Shown: piece by piece, positions 1 to 8,735 of the stretch
Layout: each line of letters opens with the position of its first letter
Position numbering within the stretch: position 1 is the stretch's first letter
Source: JAALKW01 sp963974485
GTDB taxonomy: Bacteria; Pseudomonadota; Gammaproteobacteria; Legionellales; Legionellaceae
NCBI GenBank assembly: GCA_963974485.1
Contig: CAXBBS010000003.1
Coordinates: 62,001 to 126,000 of the forward strand
Direction of reading: 5' to 3'
Length of the DNA stretch: 64,000 nucleotides
Translations under genes and position numbers: made by a program
Notes under the pieces: model-generated
What the model was told of the DNA's origin: nothing
Database searches by the model: none
What the model saw: only the letters and a program-made list of their open reading frames with translations

Positions 1-645
1 GCCAGCGAATCGGCTGAACAACCACCTCATCTTATTTTATTTCCAGAAATAGCGTTCGATCCCGAAGTCTTTATAAAACGCGTGGACGCGTGCGTTAAAC
101 AGCACGGCTATTGTGTGGTGGTCGCGTCAGAAGGCATTCAAACTCAAGAAGGTAAGTTCTTAAGTGACGCGGGTCTTCGTGATGCATTCGGTCACGCGCA
201 ATTAGGTGGCGTAGCCCCCGTGCTCGCAAACTTAGTTAAACAAAAACTTGGTTTAAAATATCATTGGGCCTTGGCGGATTATTTGCAACGTGCCGCACGC
301 CATATTGCCTCGAGCGTCGATGTGGAACAAGCCTACGCGCTGGGTAAAGCTGCGGTCGAACTCGCTCTCGATGGCCATAATGCCATCATGCCGATCATCG
401 TTCGTGAGAACGATGCGCCCTATCAATGGTCGATTAGCCATGTACCGCTTGCTGATGTTGCCAACCAAGAACGCGCCATGCCAAGCAATTTTATTCGTGA
501 AGACGGTATGGGCATAACCGATGCGTGCCGACGGTATTTAGCACCGTTGATTCAAGGCGAAGCTTACCCTCCGTACCATGCTTCAGGTCTTCCTGACTAT
601 GTGCGTCTTAAAAACGAATTAGTGGCACCTAAGCTTCCAAAATAA
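1..645 (+). CDS. pfp: Pyrophosphate-dependent 6-phosphofructokinase, C-terminal part (5' end outside window)
   Basis: The frame is open from base 1 to the TAA at 643-645, so this is the 3' end of a gene starting before the window. The product resembles the C-terminal half of long, PPi-using phosphofructokinases, which interconvert fructose-6-phosphate and fructose-1,6-bisphosphate in the cytosol. Visible family features are the VVVASEGIQ strand, the LGGVAPVLANLVKQKLG stretch, and the helix carrying QRAARH with the following DVEQAYALGKAAVE. The nucleotide-binding N-terminal half is not visible, so PPi rather than ATP dependence is inferred from the overall family resemblance. A strong hairpin follows the stop. 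Confidence 0.8.
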   Translation, partial: ASESAEQPPHLILFPEIAFDPEVFIKRVDACVKQHGYCVVVASEGIQTQEGKFLSDAGLRDAFGHAQLGGVAPVLANLVKQKLGLKYHWALADYLQRAARHIASSVDVEQAYALGKAAVELALDGHNAIMPIIVRENDAPYQWSISHVPLADVANQERAMPSNFIREDGMGITDACRRYLAPLIQGEAYPPYHASGLPDYVRLKNELVAPKLPK

Positions 646-662
646 TCATCGCGAATATTCAG

Positions 663-702
663 CCCCTTCAGGTTACTAATTTCTATAAGTAACCTAAGGG
701 GG
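663..702 (+). terminator. Hairpin downstream of the phosphofructokinase gene
   Basis: An inverted repeat of about 14 bp pairs CCCCTT plus AGGTTACT (one bulged C) with AGTAACCT plus AAGGGG around a 10-nt loop. It starts 18 bases after the stop codon. There is no long T-tract directly after it, although AT-rich sequence follows. A transcription terminator is the likely role. Confidence 0.65.
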
Positions 703-805
703 TTATACCACTCAAAATCTTATTTGACCGTACAACTTACTTTTTTTAAAATATCTGAAACTTTGCATTTTTAATTTAATTTTTATTTGTAAAACGGAGG
801 CTATC

Positions 806-1867
806 ATGAAAAAAAATATTTTTTTATTTTTGCTTTTAGTTGCGTTCAGAACAACTGCTGGGTCGAGTCCTACCCACTTATCCCAAGACGAGCAAGATAC
901 CGTTTCTGTTTTCAAACACGCCTCATCGAATGTTGTTTATGTGCATCGTATCAATCGCTTTCAAACACCGTTTGCCGAGCAATTTGAGGCCTCATCAGGT
1001 GCTGGCTCGGGTATTATCTGGGATAAACAAGGGCATGTGGTCACCAATTATCACGTGATTCATGGTGCGGATAATCTCATGGTCAGCTCTGGCAACCAAA
1101 CAACCCCTGCCAAAGTCATCGGTGTTGAACCCCGAAAAGATATCGCTGTTCTCGAGCTTGTGAAAGCACGTGATTTTTCTGCGACCCAACATATTACCCC
1201 GTTTGAAATAGCCGACACACAATCTTTAGTTGTTGGACAAAAAACCATTGCGATAGGTAATCCTTTTGGATTAGATCATAGCTTAACAACCGGCGTTATT
1301 TCCGCTCTGGGGCGTGAAGTACCTGGTGTGTCGGGCGTGAATATCCGGGATATGATTCAAACCGATGCGTCGATTAATCCCGGCAACTCTGGTGGGCCGT
1401 TATTAGATAGCCAAGGCCGTTTAATTGGCTTAAATACCATGATTTACTCAAACTCAGGCGCTTCATCGGGAGTGGGTTTTGCTGTTCCTGCCGAGGCTTT
1501 GGCACGTATCGTGCCTCAGCTTATCAAATACGGTCGAGTAAAAATGGCCGGCATCGGCATTATTCCTCTGCAAGATCGTATTGCGTATCGGTTTGGTGAT
1601 GGGCAAGGTGTTTTTATATCTGAAGTTTTGCCAAACACTCCTGCTTCAGAGCTTGGCTTAAGCGGGGTTAGGCTCGATCAGTTTGGCCGCCTGATTCTTG
1701 GCGATGCGATTATCGCCATCAATCATCACCCCATTAAAAATTATAACGATTTATATAATACGCTGACTGATATTCCTATTGGTGAAAAAATCCAAATAAA
1801 ACTTAATCGTTTTGGCAAAACACGGGATATATCCATTAAAACCATCGATATATCTGAAGAGCGTTAA
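806..1867 (+). CDS. Deg/HtrA-family periplasmic serine protease with one PDZ domain
   Basis: A 353-aa trypsin-like S1C protease, expected to degrade or refold damaged envelope proteins. An N-terminal signal peptide (residues 1 to ~19) is followed by the protease domain. The catalytic triad is visible as His83 (TNYHVI), Asp112 (RKDIAVL) and Ser195 (GNSGGPLL). A single PDZ domain occupies roughly residues 245-345. The spacing and wording of the PDZ (GRLILGDAIIAIN, then NDLYNTL) look more like the plant/cyanobacterial Deg1/Hho type than like two-PDZ E. coli DegP; I infer this from memory of the families. The start is fixed by GGAGG seven bases upstream. It is monocistronic, between a hairpin and an outer-membrane-protein gene. 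Confidence 0.9.
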   Translation: MKKNIFLFLLLVAFRTTAGSSPTHLSQDEQDTVSVFKHASSNVVYVHRINRFQTPFAEQFEASSGAGSGIIWDKQGHVVTNYHVIHGADNLMVSSGNQTTPAKVIGVEPRKDIAVLELVKARDFSATQHITPFEIADTQSLVVGQKTIAIGNPFGLDHSLTTGVISALGREVPGVSGVNIRDMIQTDASINPGNSGGPLLDSQGRLIGLNTMIYSNSGASSGVGFAVPAEALARIVPQLIKYGRVKMAGIGIIPLQDRIAYRFGDGQGVFISEVLPNTPASELGLSGVRLDQFGRLILGDAIIAINHHPIKNYNDLYNTLTDIPIGEKIQIKLNRFGKTRDISIKTIDISEER

Positions 1868-1975
1868 TGCATGTAACTGCATCACTTAAACGGTATTGAT
1901 TGAAATATTTAATTTCAGTCGTTATTGTAGAGGTGGCTCTAACACGGAATTATAAATAATTGAAAAGGATACGAT

Positions 1976-2770
1976 ATGCCAAAAATAAAACAAAGTACGC
2001 TCCTAGTTCTTGCTTTGAATAGCGGCCTTGCTCTTGCAGGTACCATGGGACCAACAGATAATTTTACGCACTCGCCTTATGTAAAACTTGGCAGTGGTGG
2101 AAGTTACTCCATGAAAGCGGGAATTAGTCCAGATCATCAAACATGGGATACTTCACCACAAGGATATAATGCTGATGTAGGAAATACAGCGCTATATTCT
2201 GCAGCATTTGGATATCATATATCCTCTCTGCTTAGCGGCGATATCCAATATATATACCGTCCATCGTATAACTATGAAAAATATCAAACATCATCTGCGG
2301 CAGGAACAGCTAACTTTTCAGGAAATAAAACAAGGTATTTTGACTTACAAAGTAATTCTTTGATGGCGAATGCCTACCTTCATGGGCGAGAGTACCCGGG
2401 TATATTAAATCGAGCGTTAGGGCAAGGATTTTTTGTTGAGCCATTTATAGGTGGTGGGTTAGGTGTGGCCTTCAACACAGTTAGTAACTTTCATTCGGTT
2501 TCACAGACACGATCTGGCGTTAATCGAGGGCCAGTTGTAGCAATGATTTTAGATCATGAAAGAACATCACTTGCATATCAATTCTCTGCAGGTCTTAATT
2601 TATACAACAATACTCATTTTAACTTAGGCGCAGGGTATCGCTATTATAACGGTGGCGTTTTTACCTCTGAAAACTATTTAATAGAGCATCAAATAACGGT
2701 TCCACCATGGAAAGGAACTCTTCAAGCCAATGAATTCTTCATTGATTTGATGTATAAATTTAATGCTTAA
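1976..2770 (+). CDS. Outer-membrane beta-barrel protein
   Basis: A 264-aa protein with a clear signal peptide (residues 1 to ~21, ending ALA) and a mature N-terminus GTMGP, which is common among Legionella and Coxiella outer-membrane proteins. The remainder is rich in alternating aromatic/polar strands and Gly/Asn/Ser loops, and ends in LMYKFNA, close to the aromatic C-terminal signature of barrel proteins. AAGGA lies seven bases before the ATG. The exact function (porin, adhesin or structural barrel) cannot be told. A hairpin follows the gene, suggesting a single-gene transcript. The 58656 gene encodes a protein of the same general class but without obvious close sequence identity. Confidence 0.75.
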   Translation: MPKIKQSTLLVLALNSGLALAGTMGPTDNFTHSPYVKLGSGGSYSMKAGISPDHQTWDTSPQGYNADVGNTALYSAAFGYHISSLLSGDIQYIYRPSYNYEKYQTSSAAGTANFSGNKTRYFDLQSNSLMANAYLHGREYPGILNRALGQGFFVEPFIGGGLGVAFNTVSNFHSVSQTRSGVNRGPVVAMILDHERTSLAYQFSAGLNLYNNTHFNLGAGYRYYNGGVFTSENYLIEHQITVPPWKGTLQANEFFIDLMYKFNA

Positions 2771-2801
2771 CTCATAAAATAGTCGTACAGAAATTTAGTT
2801 A

Positions 2802-2830
2802 TGAGCCGATGAAACATCATAATCGGCTCA
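2802..2830 (+). terminator. Hairpin after the outer-membrane protein gene
   Basis: A perfect 9-bp inverted repeat, TGAGCCGAT and ATCGGCTCA, with an 11-nt loop, about 30 bases after the stop codon. A T-run is lacking, so the role as terminator is likely but not certain. Confidence 0.5.
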
Positions 2831-2989
2831 AGCTTATCAAACCGCTAAAATACCAGCCCTACTAAACACACAAAACAATACTCCAACACTTAAGACCAAA
2901 CTTATCTCCCCTCGCTTGGCCACACTCGAATTTAATGGCACAATGCCGCCTAATTTTTGCCGGCTATATATTAGTTAGAAAATAAACAC

Positions 2990-3382
2990 ATGAAAAACGG
3001 TTTTTCACTGATTGAATTACTACTTGTTTTAGGCTTAATTAGTCTTTTGGCAGCCATGGCTTACCCAAACTACACGCATCTGTTGGTCCGAACCCGACGT
3101 CTCGAAGCTGAAACTGCACTGCTTAATTTAGCCAACCGCCTTGAACAAGGTGATCCACATACTTTAAGCCAAACTCAGCTATTAACGCGCTGGTATGATA
3201 TCAATATTCGAGAGACAAAAAACAAACACGATAGCTATACGCTCACGGCAATGCCGCTGGGTTCCCAAGGCATGCAAGATACGCAGTGCCAAGCCCTCAC
3301 ACTCACCCGTGAAGGCATTGAAGGAATGGCTGAAGGCCCCAAAGGACAGCCTACAGGCTTGGTTGAGCTGTGTTGGAACTAA
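2990..3382 (+). CDS. pilE: Type IV pilin-like protein (PilE family)
   Basis: A 130-aa type IV prepilin. The leader is very short (MKNG), cleaved before Phe, followed by FSLIELLLVLGLISLLAAMAYP, the standard hydrophobic helix with Glu at mature position 5. The C-terminal part has two cysteines (TQCQ and ELCWN) that could form the pilin disulfide loop. It is an exported pilus subunit or minor pilin, to be processed by a prepilin peptidase such as the PilD encoded at 41964. It stands alone here with no minor-pilin operon. Next downstream is an mltD-like gene in the same direction after a 67-base gap, so co-transcription is possible. Confidence 0.85.
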   Translation: MKNGFSLIELLLVLGLISLLAAMAYPNYTHLLVRTRRLEAETALLNLANRLEQGDPHTLSQTQLLTRWYDINIRETKNKHDSYTLTAMPLGSQGMQDTQCQALTLTREGIEGMAEGPKGQPTGLVELCWN

Positions 3383-3449
3383 AAATTTGCTTTTATATGA
3401 CAAATTAAGGTACAATTTGTTGCTCATCTTTTAGAAATGGACTGTAATT

Positions 3450-4877
3450 TTGATATTAAAGGTTCAATCACGTCTAGCGTGCTGTTATCTCCTGCTCGTA
3501 TCTTTTTTTGCTGTCCCTTTGCATGCAACCGCGCGCACAACAACACCTACCGTATGGAACGTTCTCCGCAAACAATTCATGCTTGATCACGAAGTTCATC
3601 GCCCAGAAGTGCAAGCACAATTGCATTGGTTACTCAAACACCCCGACTACCTTAAACGCTTCACAGAAGCCGAGCCTTATTTATTTCATATTATTACCGA
3701 AGTTAAAAAACAAAATCTACCCGGTGAAATTGCTTTAGTACCTATCATCGAAAGTGCCTTTGATCCCTTTGCTTATTCAGGGGTTGGTGCTGCAGGTTTA
3801 TGGCAAATTATGCCTGGAACGGCAACTGATTTAGGCTTGAAGCGTGATTGGTGGATTGACTCTCGACGAAGCGTGAGTGCATCAACCGCCGCAGCGCTAA
3901 AATATTATCGTTACCTCGGTAAATTTTTTCATGGTAACTGGCAACTTGCCTTTGCTGCCTATGATTTTGGCGAAGGTAATGTCGCTCGAGCGGTCAGACG
4001 AGCAGGAAAATCCAAAGAACACGCCAAGTTTTGGACCTTACCCCTTCCGCAGGAAACCCGTACTTACATTCCACGCTTACTTGCCTTAGCTGAAATTATT
4101 GAGCACCCTGAACGTTACCACATTCAATTGCCGCACATTAAAAATAAACCTTATTTTCAAGAAGTTGAGGTTGGTCAACAAATCGATTTAAGTCAAGCCG
4201 CTAAGCTCGCAGGCATTTCTTACCAAGAGTTGATTCATCTGAACCCAGGTTATAACCGTTGGGCTACGGCACCCTATCAACCCTATAAATTATTGTTGCC
4301 TATTAATCATGTGAAAGAATTTTCAAAACAACTGGAAGAGCTCCCTAAAGATCAACGCATCAGCTGGTCTCGCCATCAAGTAAAATCTGGCGAAACATTA
4401 AGTGCGATTGCTCAAAAATATCAAAGCACGTCAACCATGATTAAAACATCCAACCACCTAACTTCAGACAGAGTTCGGCCCGGGCAATATGTGCTCGTAC
4501 CTAACCATATGACAACAACACCCATTCAAACAACCACAAACAAAGCGCCAACGCATATGCCCAGTCATCAAACCTATAAAGTCATTCATATTGTTCAAAA
4601 AAATGATTCGTTTAAAACCCTTAACCGAAAATACGGTGCGCCGGAGCAAGCGGTGCGCGCCTGGAATCACCTGGGTGAAGACCATCCAATTCAACCAGGA
4701 CAAGAGTTACTTATTTGGAGACAACGTACGCCTAGTGATTACGTGGTCAAGCCCGGTGATAATTTAAGTCGCATTGCCAGTCAGAATAACCTTCCACTCA
4801 AAAAACTACTGAGCCTGAACCCTCACGCAGCGCAACACCTGTTAAAACCCGGGCAAACGCTTCAACTGAGAGCGTAA
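3450..4877 (+). CDS. mltD: Membrane-bound lytic murein transglycosylase D with LysM repeats
   Basis: A 475-aa protein that cleaves peptidoglycan glycan strands. After a signal peptide (residues 1 to ~27, ending LHATA), an SLT family-1 domain carries the catalytic Glu101 in PIIESAFDP, followed by GAAGLWQIMPGTA and AFAAYDFGEGNV. Three or four LysM modules follow. The clear ones begin near HQVKSGETLSAIA, HIVQKNDSFKTLN and YVVKPGDNLSRIA, each ending in RPGQ/QPGQ/KPGQ. The start codon appears to be TTG at 3450: an in-frame TAG lies just upstream and no ATG precedes the signal peptide. The absence of a lipobox cysteine at the usual place is a small deviation from E. coli MltD. Confidence 0.92.
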   Translation: MILKVQSRLACCYLLLVSFFAVPLHATARTTTPTVWNVLRKQFMLDHEVHRPEVQAQLHWLLKHPDYLKRFTEAEPYLFHIITEVKKQNLPGEIALVPIIESAFDPFAYSGVGAAGLWQIMPGTATDLGLKRDWWIDSRRSVSASTAAALKYYRYLGKFFHGNWQLAFAAYDFGEGNVARAVRRAGKSKEHAKFWTLPLPQETRTYIPRLLALAEIIEHPERYHIQLPHIKNKPYFQEVEVGQQIDLSQAAKLAGISYQELIHLNPGYNRWATAPYQPYKLLLPINHVKEFSKQLEELPKDQRISWSRHQVKSGETLSAIAQKYQSTSTMIKTSNHLTSDRVRPGQYVLVPNHMTTTPIQTTTNKAPTHMPSHQTYKVIHIVQKNDSFKTLNRKYGAPEQAVRAWNHLGEDHPIQPGQELLIWRQRTPSDYVVKPGDNLSRIASQNNLPLKKLLSLNPHAAQHLLKPGQTLQLRA

Positions 4878-4888
4878 ATTTTTTTATA

Positions 4889-6406
4889 TTATTTTAGATC
4901 AAAACGAATACCTTGTGCCAACGGCAGAACATGACCCCAGTTCTGCGTGTTGGTTTGACGACGCATGTAAGCCTTCCAGGCATCCGAACCCGACTCACGC
5001 CCCCCACCTGTTTCTTTTTCGCCCCCAAACGCTCCGCCAATCTCAGCGCCTGATGTACCTATATTAATATTAGCAAGCCCACAATCACTGCCACATACAC
5101 TTAAATAGTACTCGGCATGCTTAAAATTCTCAGTAAATAATGCCGATGATAGGCCTTGTGGGGCTGCATTTTGTAATGCAATGGCCTCTTCAAAATTCTT
5201 ATACTTCATGATGTACAAGATGGGCGCAAACGTTTCTTGTTGAACCAGCGCATGATGATTATCGAGATGCGTCACCAGTGTCGGTTGAACAAAATAACCC
5301 AGGCCATCTAATCGCTCACCACCATATGCAATCTTACCTCCTGAAGCTTTCACGTCTCGAGTCACTGATTCAAATAGCCTTACCGCATCGCGGTTAATTA
5401 ACGGCCCCATCAGATGATTTAAATCCAGTGGATCGCCTACACTGATTTGCGCATAAGCATGCTTTAATCGCTTGAGCACATCTGAATATAAACCCTCATG
5501 CACAAACAACCGGCGTGTTGTGGTGCATCGCTGACCGGCCGTTCCTAAAGCCCCAAAAACAATTGCTGGAATAGCTTGATTTAAATTAGCACATTCATCC
5601 AAAATAATCGCATTGTTTCCACCCAATTCTAAAATAGACTGGCCAAGACGCGAGGCCACGCGTGCGGCGACATGCTTGCCCACGGCCGTTGAGCCCGTAA
5701 ACGAGACCAAAGGCAACCGTGCATCATCCAGGATTTTTTCAGATATATCGCGCGACGCCGGTATAATCAATGAAAAAATTGCCGGCGCTTGATTAGCTTT
5801 TAAAACAGCCGCACATAACTTATGAATCACAATCGCACACAACGGGACTTGGCTTGAGGGTTTCCATACCGTGACATTTCCGCAAATAGCCGCAATAAAC
5901 GCATTCCATGCCCAAACAGCGGCAGGAAAATTAAAAGCCGAAATTACAGCAACCACACCTCGTGGATGCCACTGTTCGTACAAACGATGTTCTGGGCGCT
6001 CTGAGTGCATGGTTTTGCCATAAAGCATCCGTGACTGACCTACAGCAAAATCTGCCATATCAATCATTTCTTGAACTTCACCCAAACCTTCCTGTTTAGA
6101 CTTGCCCATTTCTAGTGAAATCAACGTACCTAAATTATCTTTATGATGCCGAAGCACATCTCCTATCTGACGAATAATTTCGCCACGTTGAGGCGCCGGA
6201 GTTACGCGCCAAGCTAAAAAAGCCTGCTCTGCTCGTCGTATCACCTCATCATAGTCTGATACCGTGCATCCAGAGACCTTGGCAATGCACGCTTCGGTCG
6301 AAGGGTTGTATGATGCTATATCACCCTTCAAAATATTGCTCGTCCAGTCAAAGCCACTGTAGGCCCCTGGATTAACCGACTCAAGATTCCATGATTTTTT
6401 AAGCAT
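4889..6406 (-). CDS. ALDH7-type aldehyde dehydrogenase (alpha-aminoadipic semialdehyde / piperideine-6-carboxylate dehydrogenase)
   Basis: A 505-aa NAD-dependent aldehyde dehydrogenase. From the ATG at 6406, the general base Glu is at ~260 (ILELGGNNA) and the catalytic Cys at ~294 (GQRCTTTRR). The substrate-end signature NINIGTSGAEIGGAFGGEK with GGGRESGSD is typical of the ALDH7A1/antiquitin group, which oxidises alpha-aminoadipic semialdehyde in lysine catabolism. The neighbouring saccharopine dehydrogenase-like gene overlaps it by 8 bases and supports a lysine-degradation role. A longer frame from a TTG at 6418 exists, but the ATG at 6406 has GGA at a good distance. Substrate is inferred from family and neighbour. 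Confidence 0.88.
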   Translation of the reverse strand: MLKKSWNLESVNPGAYSGFDWTSNILKGDIASYNPSTEACIAKVSGCTVSDYDEVIRRAEQAFLAWRVTPAPQRGEIIRQIGDVLRHHKDNLGTLISLEMGKSKQEGLGEVQEMIDMADFAVGQSRMLYGKTMHSERPEHRLYEQWHPRGVVAVISAFNFPAAVWAWNAFIAAICGNVTVWKPSSQVPLCAIVIHKLCAAVLKANQAPAIFSLIIPASRDISEKILDDARLPLVSFTGSTAVGKHVAARVASRLGQSILELGGNNAIILDECANLNQAIPAIVFGALGTAGQRCTTTRRLFVHEGLYSDVLKRLKHAYAQISVGDPLDLNHLMGPLINRDAVRLFESVTRDVKASGGKIAYGGERLDGLGYFVQPTLVTHLDNHHALVQQETFAPILYIMKYKNFEEAIALQNAAPQGLSSALFTENFKHAEYYLSVCGSDCGLANINIGTSGAEIGGAFGGEKETGGGRESGSDAWKAYMRRQTNTQNWGHVLPLAQGIRFDLK

Positions 6407-7487
6407 AGCAGCGTCCAAAACGATTTTTAAGCATATCTTCCATACAAAAATGCTCCTGTAGAACTAAGCCTTTAAGATCTTGTTGAGATGCCAATACTTG
6501 CTCAAGCACCGCACATACCGACGACGCTGTACTTAATTGTATCGCCGACCATGTGATACCGCCTATTATTTTAGGATAGATTTTTTTTACATAACTTTCT
6601 TCAATATACTCACCATCTTTTGTACCTTCTACTGAAACATACAGCATCACCATATCTTGATAGGTTTTAGGAATAGCTCGCTCTAAAATATATTTTAATG
6701 TTTTACGATCTTCGTTAAGTCGTAACGTATGCATCAGAAAACGCATTTTCTCGCAATGCCCCGGATGCCGAATGGTTTTATAATTTAAATGCTGAACTTT
6801 GCCTTGATATAAACTCGCGAGGCCGCCAAGCCCACCGGACGTATGAAACGCTTCGTATGCATCACCATCAATCTGTAGTTCTTCTAAGCCTTCCAAAGGC
6901 TCAAACATCATGTGCTTGCCATTTTGGATTCCAGCGCACGCCTCACCGTATTCATTGATTAAACCATCAGTTGACCATGTCAGTGAGTAATGTAACGCAT
7001 TACTAGTACATTGTGGTAAAGCTCCCACGCGTAATTTAGCCGTGTGGCACACATCAAAACGCTGCATTAGACTGTGCGCGACCATACTCACAAAACCAGG
7101 CGCCAGACCACATTGCGGAACAAAGACAGTGGATGCATGGTGCGCTAGCGCTTTGATTTTTGCAGCCACAGCAATATCTTCAGTTAAATCAAAATAATGA
7201 CTGCCGGCAGCTTTGGCCGATTCAGCCACATCTACATTAAGAAAATAAGGTAAGCTCGAAATCACAGCAATCACACCGTGTGTTCTTAAGTAGGCTTGAA
7301 CCGCTGATTTATCTTTGACATTCAAAATCACGGTTTGAATATCCGGCCTATTTTTGAGTAAACGCACGGTATCAGGCAAATTAAAATCAAGATCGGCCAA
7401 ATGAACCTGATAGTCCTGTGTTTCTACTAAAAGACAAGCAATTAAACTGCCAATTTTCCCGGCACCTGCAACTACAATCGGTATCAT
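6399..7487 (-). CDS. Saccharopine dehydrogenase-like oxidoreductase
   Basis: A 362-aa protein with an N-terminal Rossmann fold (VVAGAGKIGSLIACLL, residues ~4-19) and the saccharopine dehydrogenase core (SSLPYFLNVDVAESA, then FDLTEDIAVAA and CGLAPGF). In the lysine-degradation route this enzyme class converts saccharopine to glutamate plus alpha-aminoadipic semialdehyde, the substrate of the product encoded just downstream, with which it overlaps. GAGGG lies seven bases before the ATG. A lysine 6-dehydrogenase-type activity is an alternative that sequence alone does not exclude. Confidence 0.82.
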   Translation of the reverse strand: MIPIVVAGAGKIGSLIACLLVETQDYQVHLADLDFNLPDTVRLLKNRPDIQTVILNVKDKSAVQAYLRTHGVIAVISSLPYFLNVDVAESAKAAGSHYFDLTEDIAVAAKIKALAHHASTVFVPQCGLAPGFVSMVAHSLMQRFDVCHTAKLRVGALPQCTSNALHYSLTWSTDGLINEYGEACAGIQNGKHMMFEPLEGLEELQIDGDAYEAFHTSGGLGGLASLYQGKVQHLNYKTIRHPGHCEKMRFLMHTLRLNEDRKTLKYILERAIPKTYQDMVMLYVSVEGTKDGEYIEESYVKKIYPKIIGGITWSAIQLSTASSVCAVLEQVLASQQDLKGLVLQEHFCMEDMLKNRFGRCYA

Positions 7488-7526
7488 CGCAAACCCTCAA
7501 TATATAAATTGTTTTTAATGTTTTCA

Positions 7527-7555
7527 TTGATTTTATCAAATCGATACGTTATAAC
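7527..7555 (+). promoter_or_regulatory. Sigma-70-like promoter for the csrA paralogue
   Basis: TTGATT (7527-7532) and TATAAC (7550-7555) are separated by 17 bases, and TATAAC lies 30 bases upstream of the csrA-like ATG. This is a good match by eye; a transcription start has not been tested. Confidence 0.5.
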
Positions 7556-7585
7556 ATCTTAAAAAATAAAGAATTTAGGTTATTA

Positions 7586-7789
7586 ATGGATATTATAACG
7601 GTCAACTTTGAAGAATCTTTAATGCTCTCTGTCGATGGCGAAATCGCTCGGGTGGTTGCTTTTAGAACACAAGAGCACGGACATATTAAATTTGGTGTTG
7701 ATGCACCTCGCTCGATCAACGTACATCGCGAAGAAGTTTATCTTGCCATCAAAAAGCAAGAAGAAGAGGCTAACTCTGTGTGCAATTAA
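7586..7789 (+). CDS. csrA: Divergent CsrA-family RNA-binding regulator
   Basis: A 67-aa CsrA/RsmA-like protein that would bind GGA motifs in mRNA leaders. The C-terminal half is well kept (FGVDAPRSINVHREEVYLAI), including the Arg of VHREE that contacts RNA in CsrA. The N-terminal strand is unusual: canonical CsrA begins MLILTRRVGE, whereas this one begins MDIITVNFEESLML and lacks the paired arginines. It is therefore probably a specialised paralogue, as Legionellales often carry several, not the main CsrA. It overlaps the following PAP2 gene by 10 bases, suggesting one transcript. Altered RNA specificity is inference. Confidence 0.85.
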   Translation: MDIITVNFEESLMLSVDGEIARVVAFRTQEHGHIKFGVDAPRSINVHREEVYLAIKKQEEEANSVCN

Positions 7790-8730
7790 CTCGATTAATA
7801 ACATCTAAAATTCGAGCACCTGCCCTGCTCACACGTCATATATTTTTTTGTGTGGTTGCTTTACTTTTTTTTTGTTTATCAGCACTGGCTCTTCGCCTGA
7901 ATACAACTCACACACACTACGTTGGAAACAACTATTTTCCAACCAATATAATCCAAGTAAGTACGGCCTCACTCTTAATTTACCTTGGTTTTTATCTTCA
8001 ATACCACGCATCCCACCCTTTAAATCGACGTGTAAAAGAAATGTTTTTTTTCCTTGGTAGTATGGCGTTAATGATCTTCGGAACCAATGCCATACAATAC
8101 ACACCCTTTCTTCCCATTGATCACCAGATTCTGCGCTGGAGTGAATGGATGCATGTTGATTTTTCACACATGATGGCATGGAGTCATGCCCACCCAACGC
8201 TGTATCACATTATGGAATGGATTTATAACTCACTTACATACCAACTCACCTATCTGCCTTTAATACTGATTGTGTTAGGGCGTTTTGAACGCCTCCACGA
8301 ATATTATTTTTTGCTTTTATTTACGGCCTTGATTGGCTTTAGTTTTTATTATTTTTTTCCCACCACAGCACCAGCAAGCGTAATTAATAGCCCATATTTT
8401 ACTGAAGCACAGCATGCAACCGAACTTAAATTTCAACAAATTCATCGCCACATTCAGCCAAGCACACGCGAAGGAGGCATGATTGCACTCCCGTCTTTTC
8501 ATGTTATTTGGGCATGGCTTTGCGTATGGCTTGTACGTGATTGGTGGTGGGTTTTCAGTCCCCTACTTTTACTCAATATTAGTATGGTTATATCGTGCGT
8601 TTTGCTCGGTTGGCATTATATTTTGGATGTGATAGCAAGCATTGTAATACTTATGATTGCTCATGGTGTTCAGAATTATATCCGCAATACCTCATTACAC
8701 ATATTAAAAAACAACCCAGAACTAAGGTAA
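7780..8730 (+). CDS. PAP2-family membrane phosphatase (Aur1/Ipt1-like)
   Basis: A 316-aa polytopic membrane protein with about six or more hydrophobic segments. The PAP2 catalytic signature is visible near the C-terminus: ALPSFHVIWA (motif 2, SxxH-type His) and LLGWHYILDVIAS (motif 3, the catalytic His and Asp). The arrangement with a long N-terminal membrane part resembles the PAP2_3 inositolphosphotransferase/lipid phosphatase group, acting on phospholipid or isoprenoid phosphates at the inner membrane. It starts with GTG inside the end of csrA, so it is probably translationally coupled. The substrate is unknown. Confidence 0.75.
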   Translation: MQLTRLITSKIRAPALLTRHIFFCVVALLFFCLSALALRLNTTHTHYVGNNYFPTNIIQVSTASLLIYLGFYLQYHASHPLNRRVKEMFFFLGSMALMIFGTNAIQYTPFLPIDHQILRWSEWMHVDFSHMMAWSHAHPTLYHIMEWIYNSLTYQLTYLPLILIVLGRFERLHEYYFLLLFTALIGFSFYYFFPTTAPASVINSPYFTEAQHATELKFQQIHRHIQPSTREGGMIALPSFHVIWAWLCVWLVRDWWWVFSPLLLLNISMVISCVLLGWHYILDVIASIVILMIAHGVQNYIRNTSLHILKNNPELR

Positions 8731-8735
8731 TTGAT

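Noticed and set aside
2938..2952. Possible sigma-54 site TGGCAC upstream of the pilin gene
   Set aside because: The GC element expected at the right spacing is CC, so the -12 half does not fit; pilin genes can be sigma-54 dependent, but this site is not convincing.
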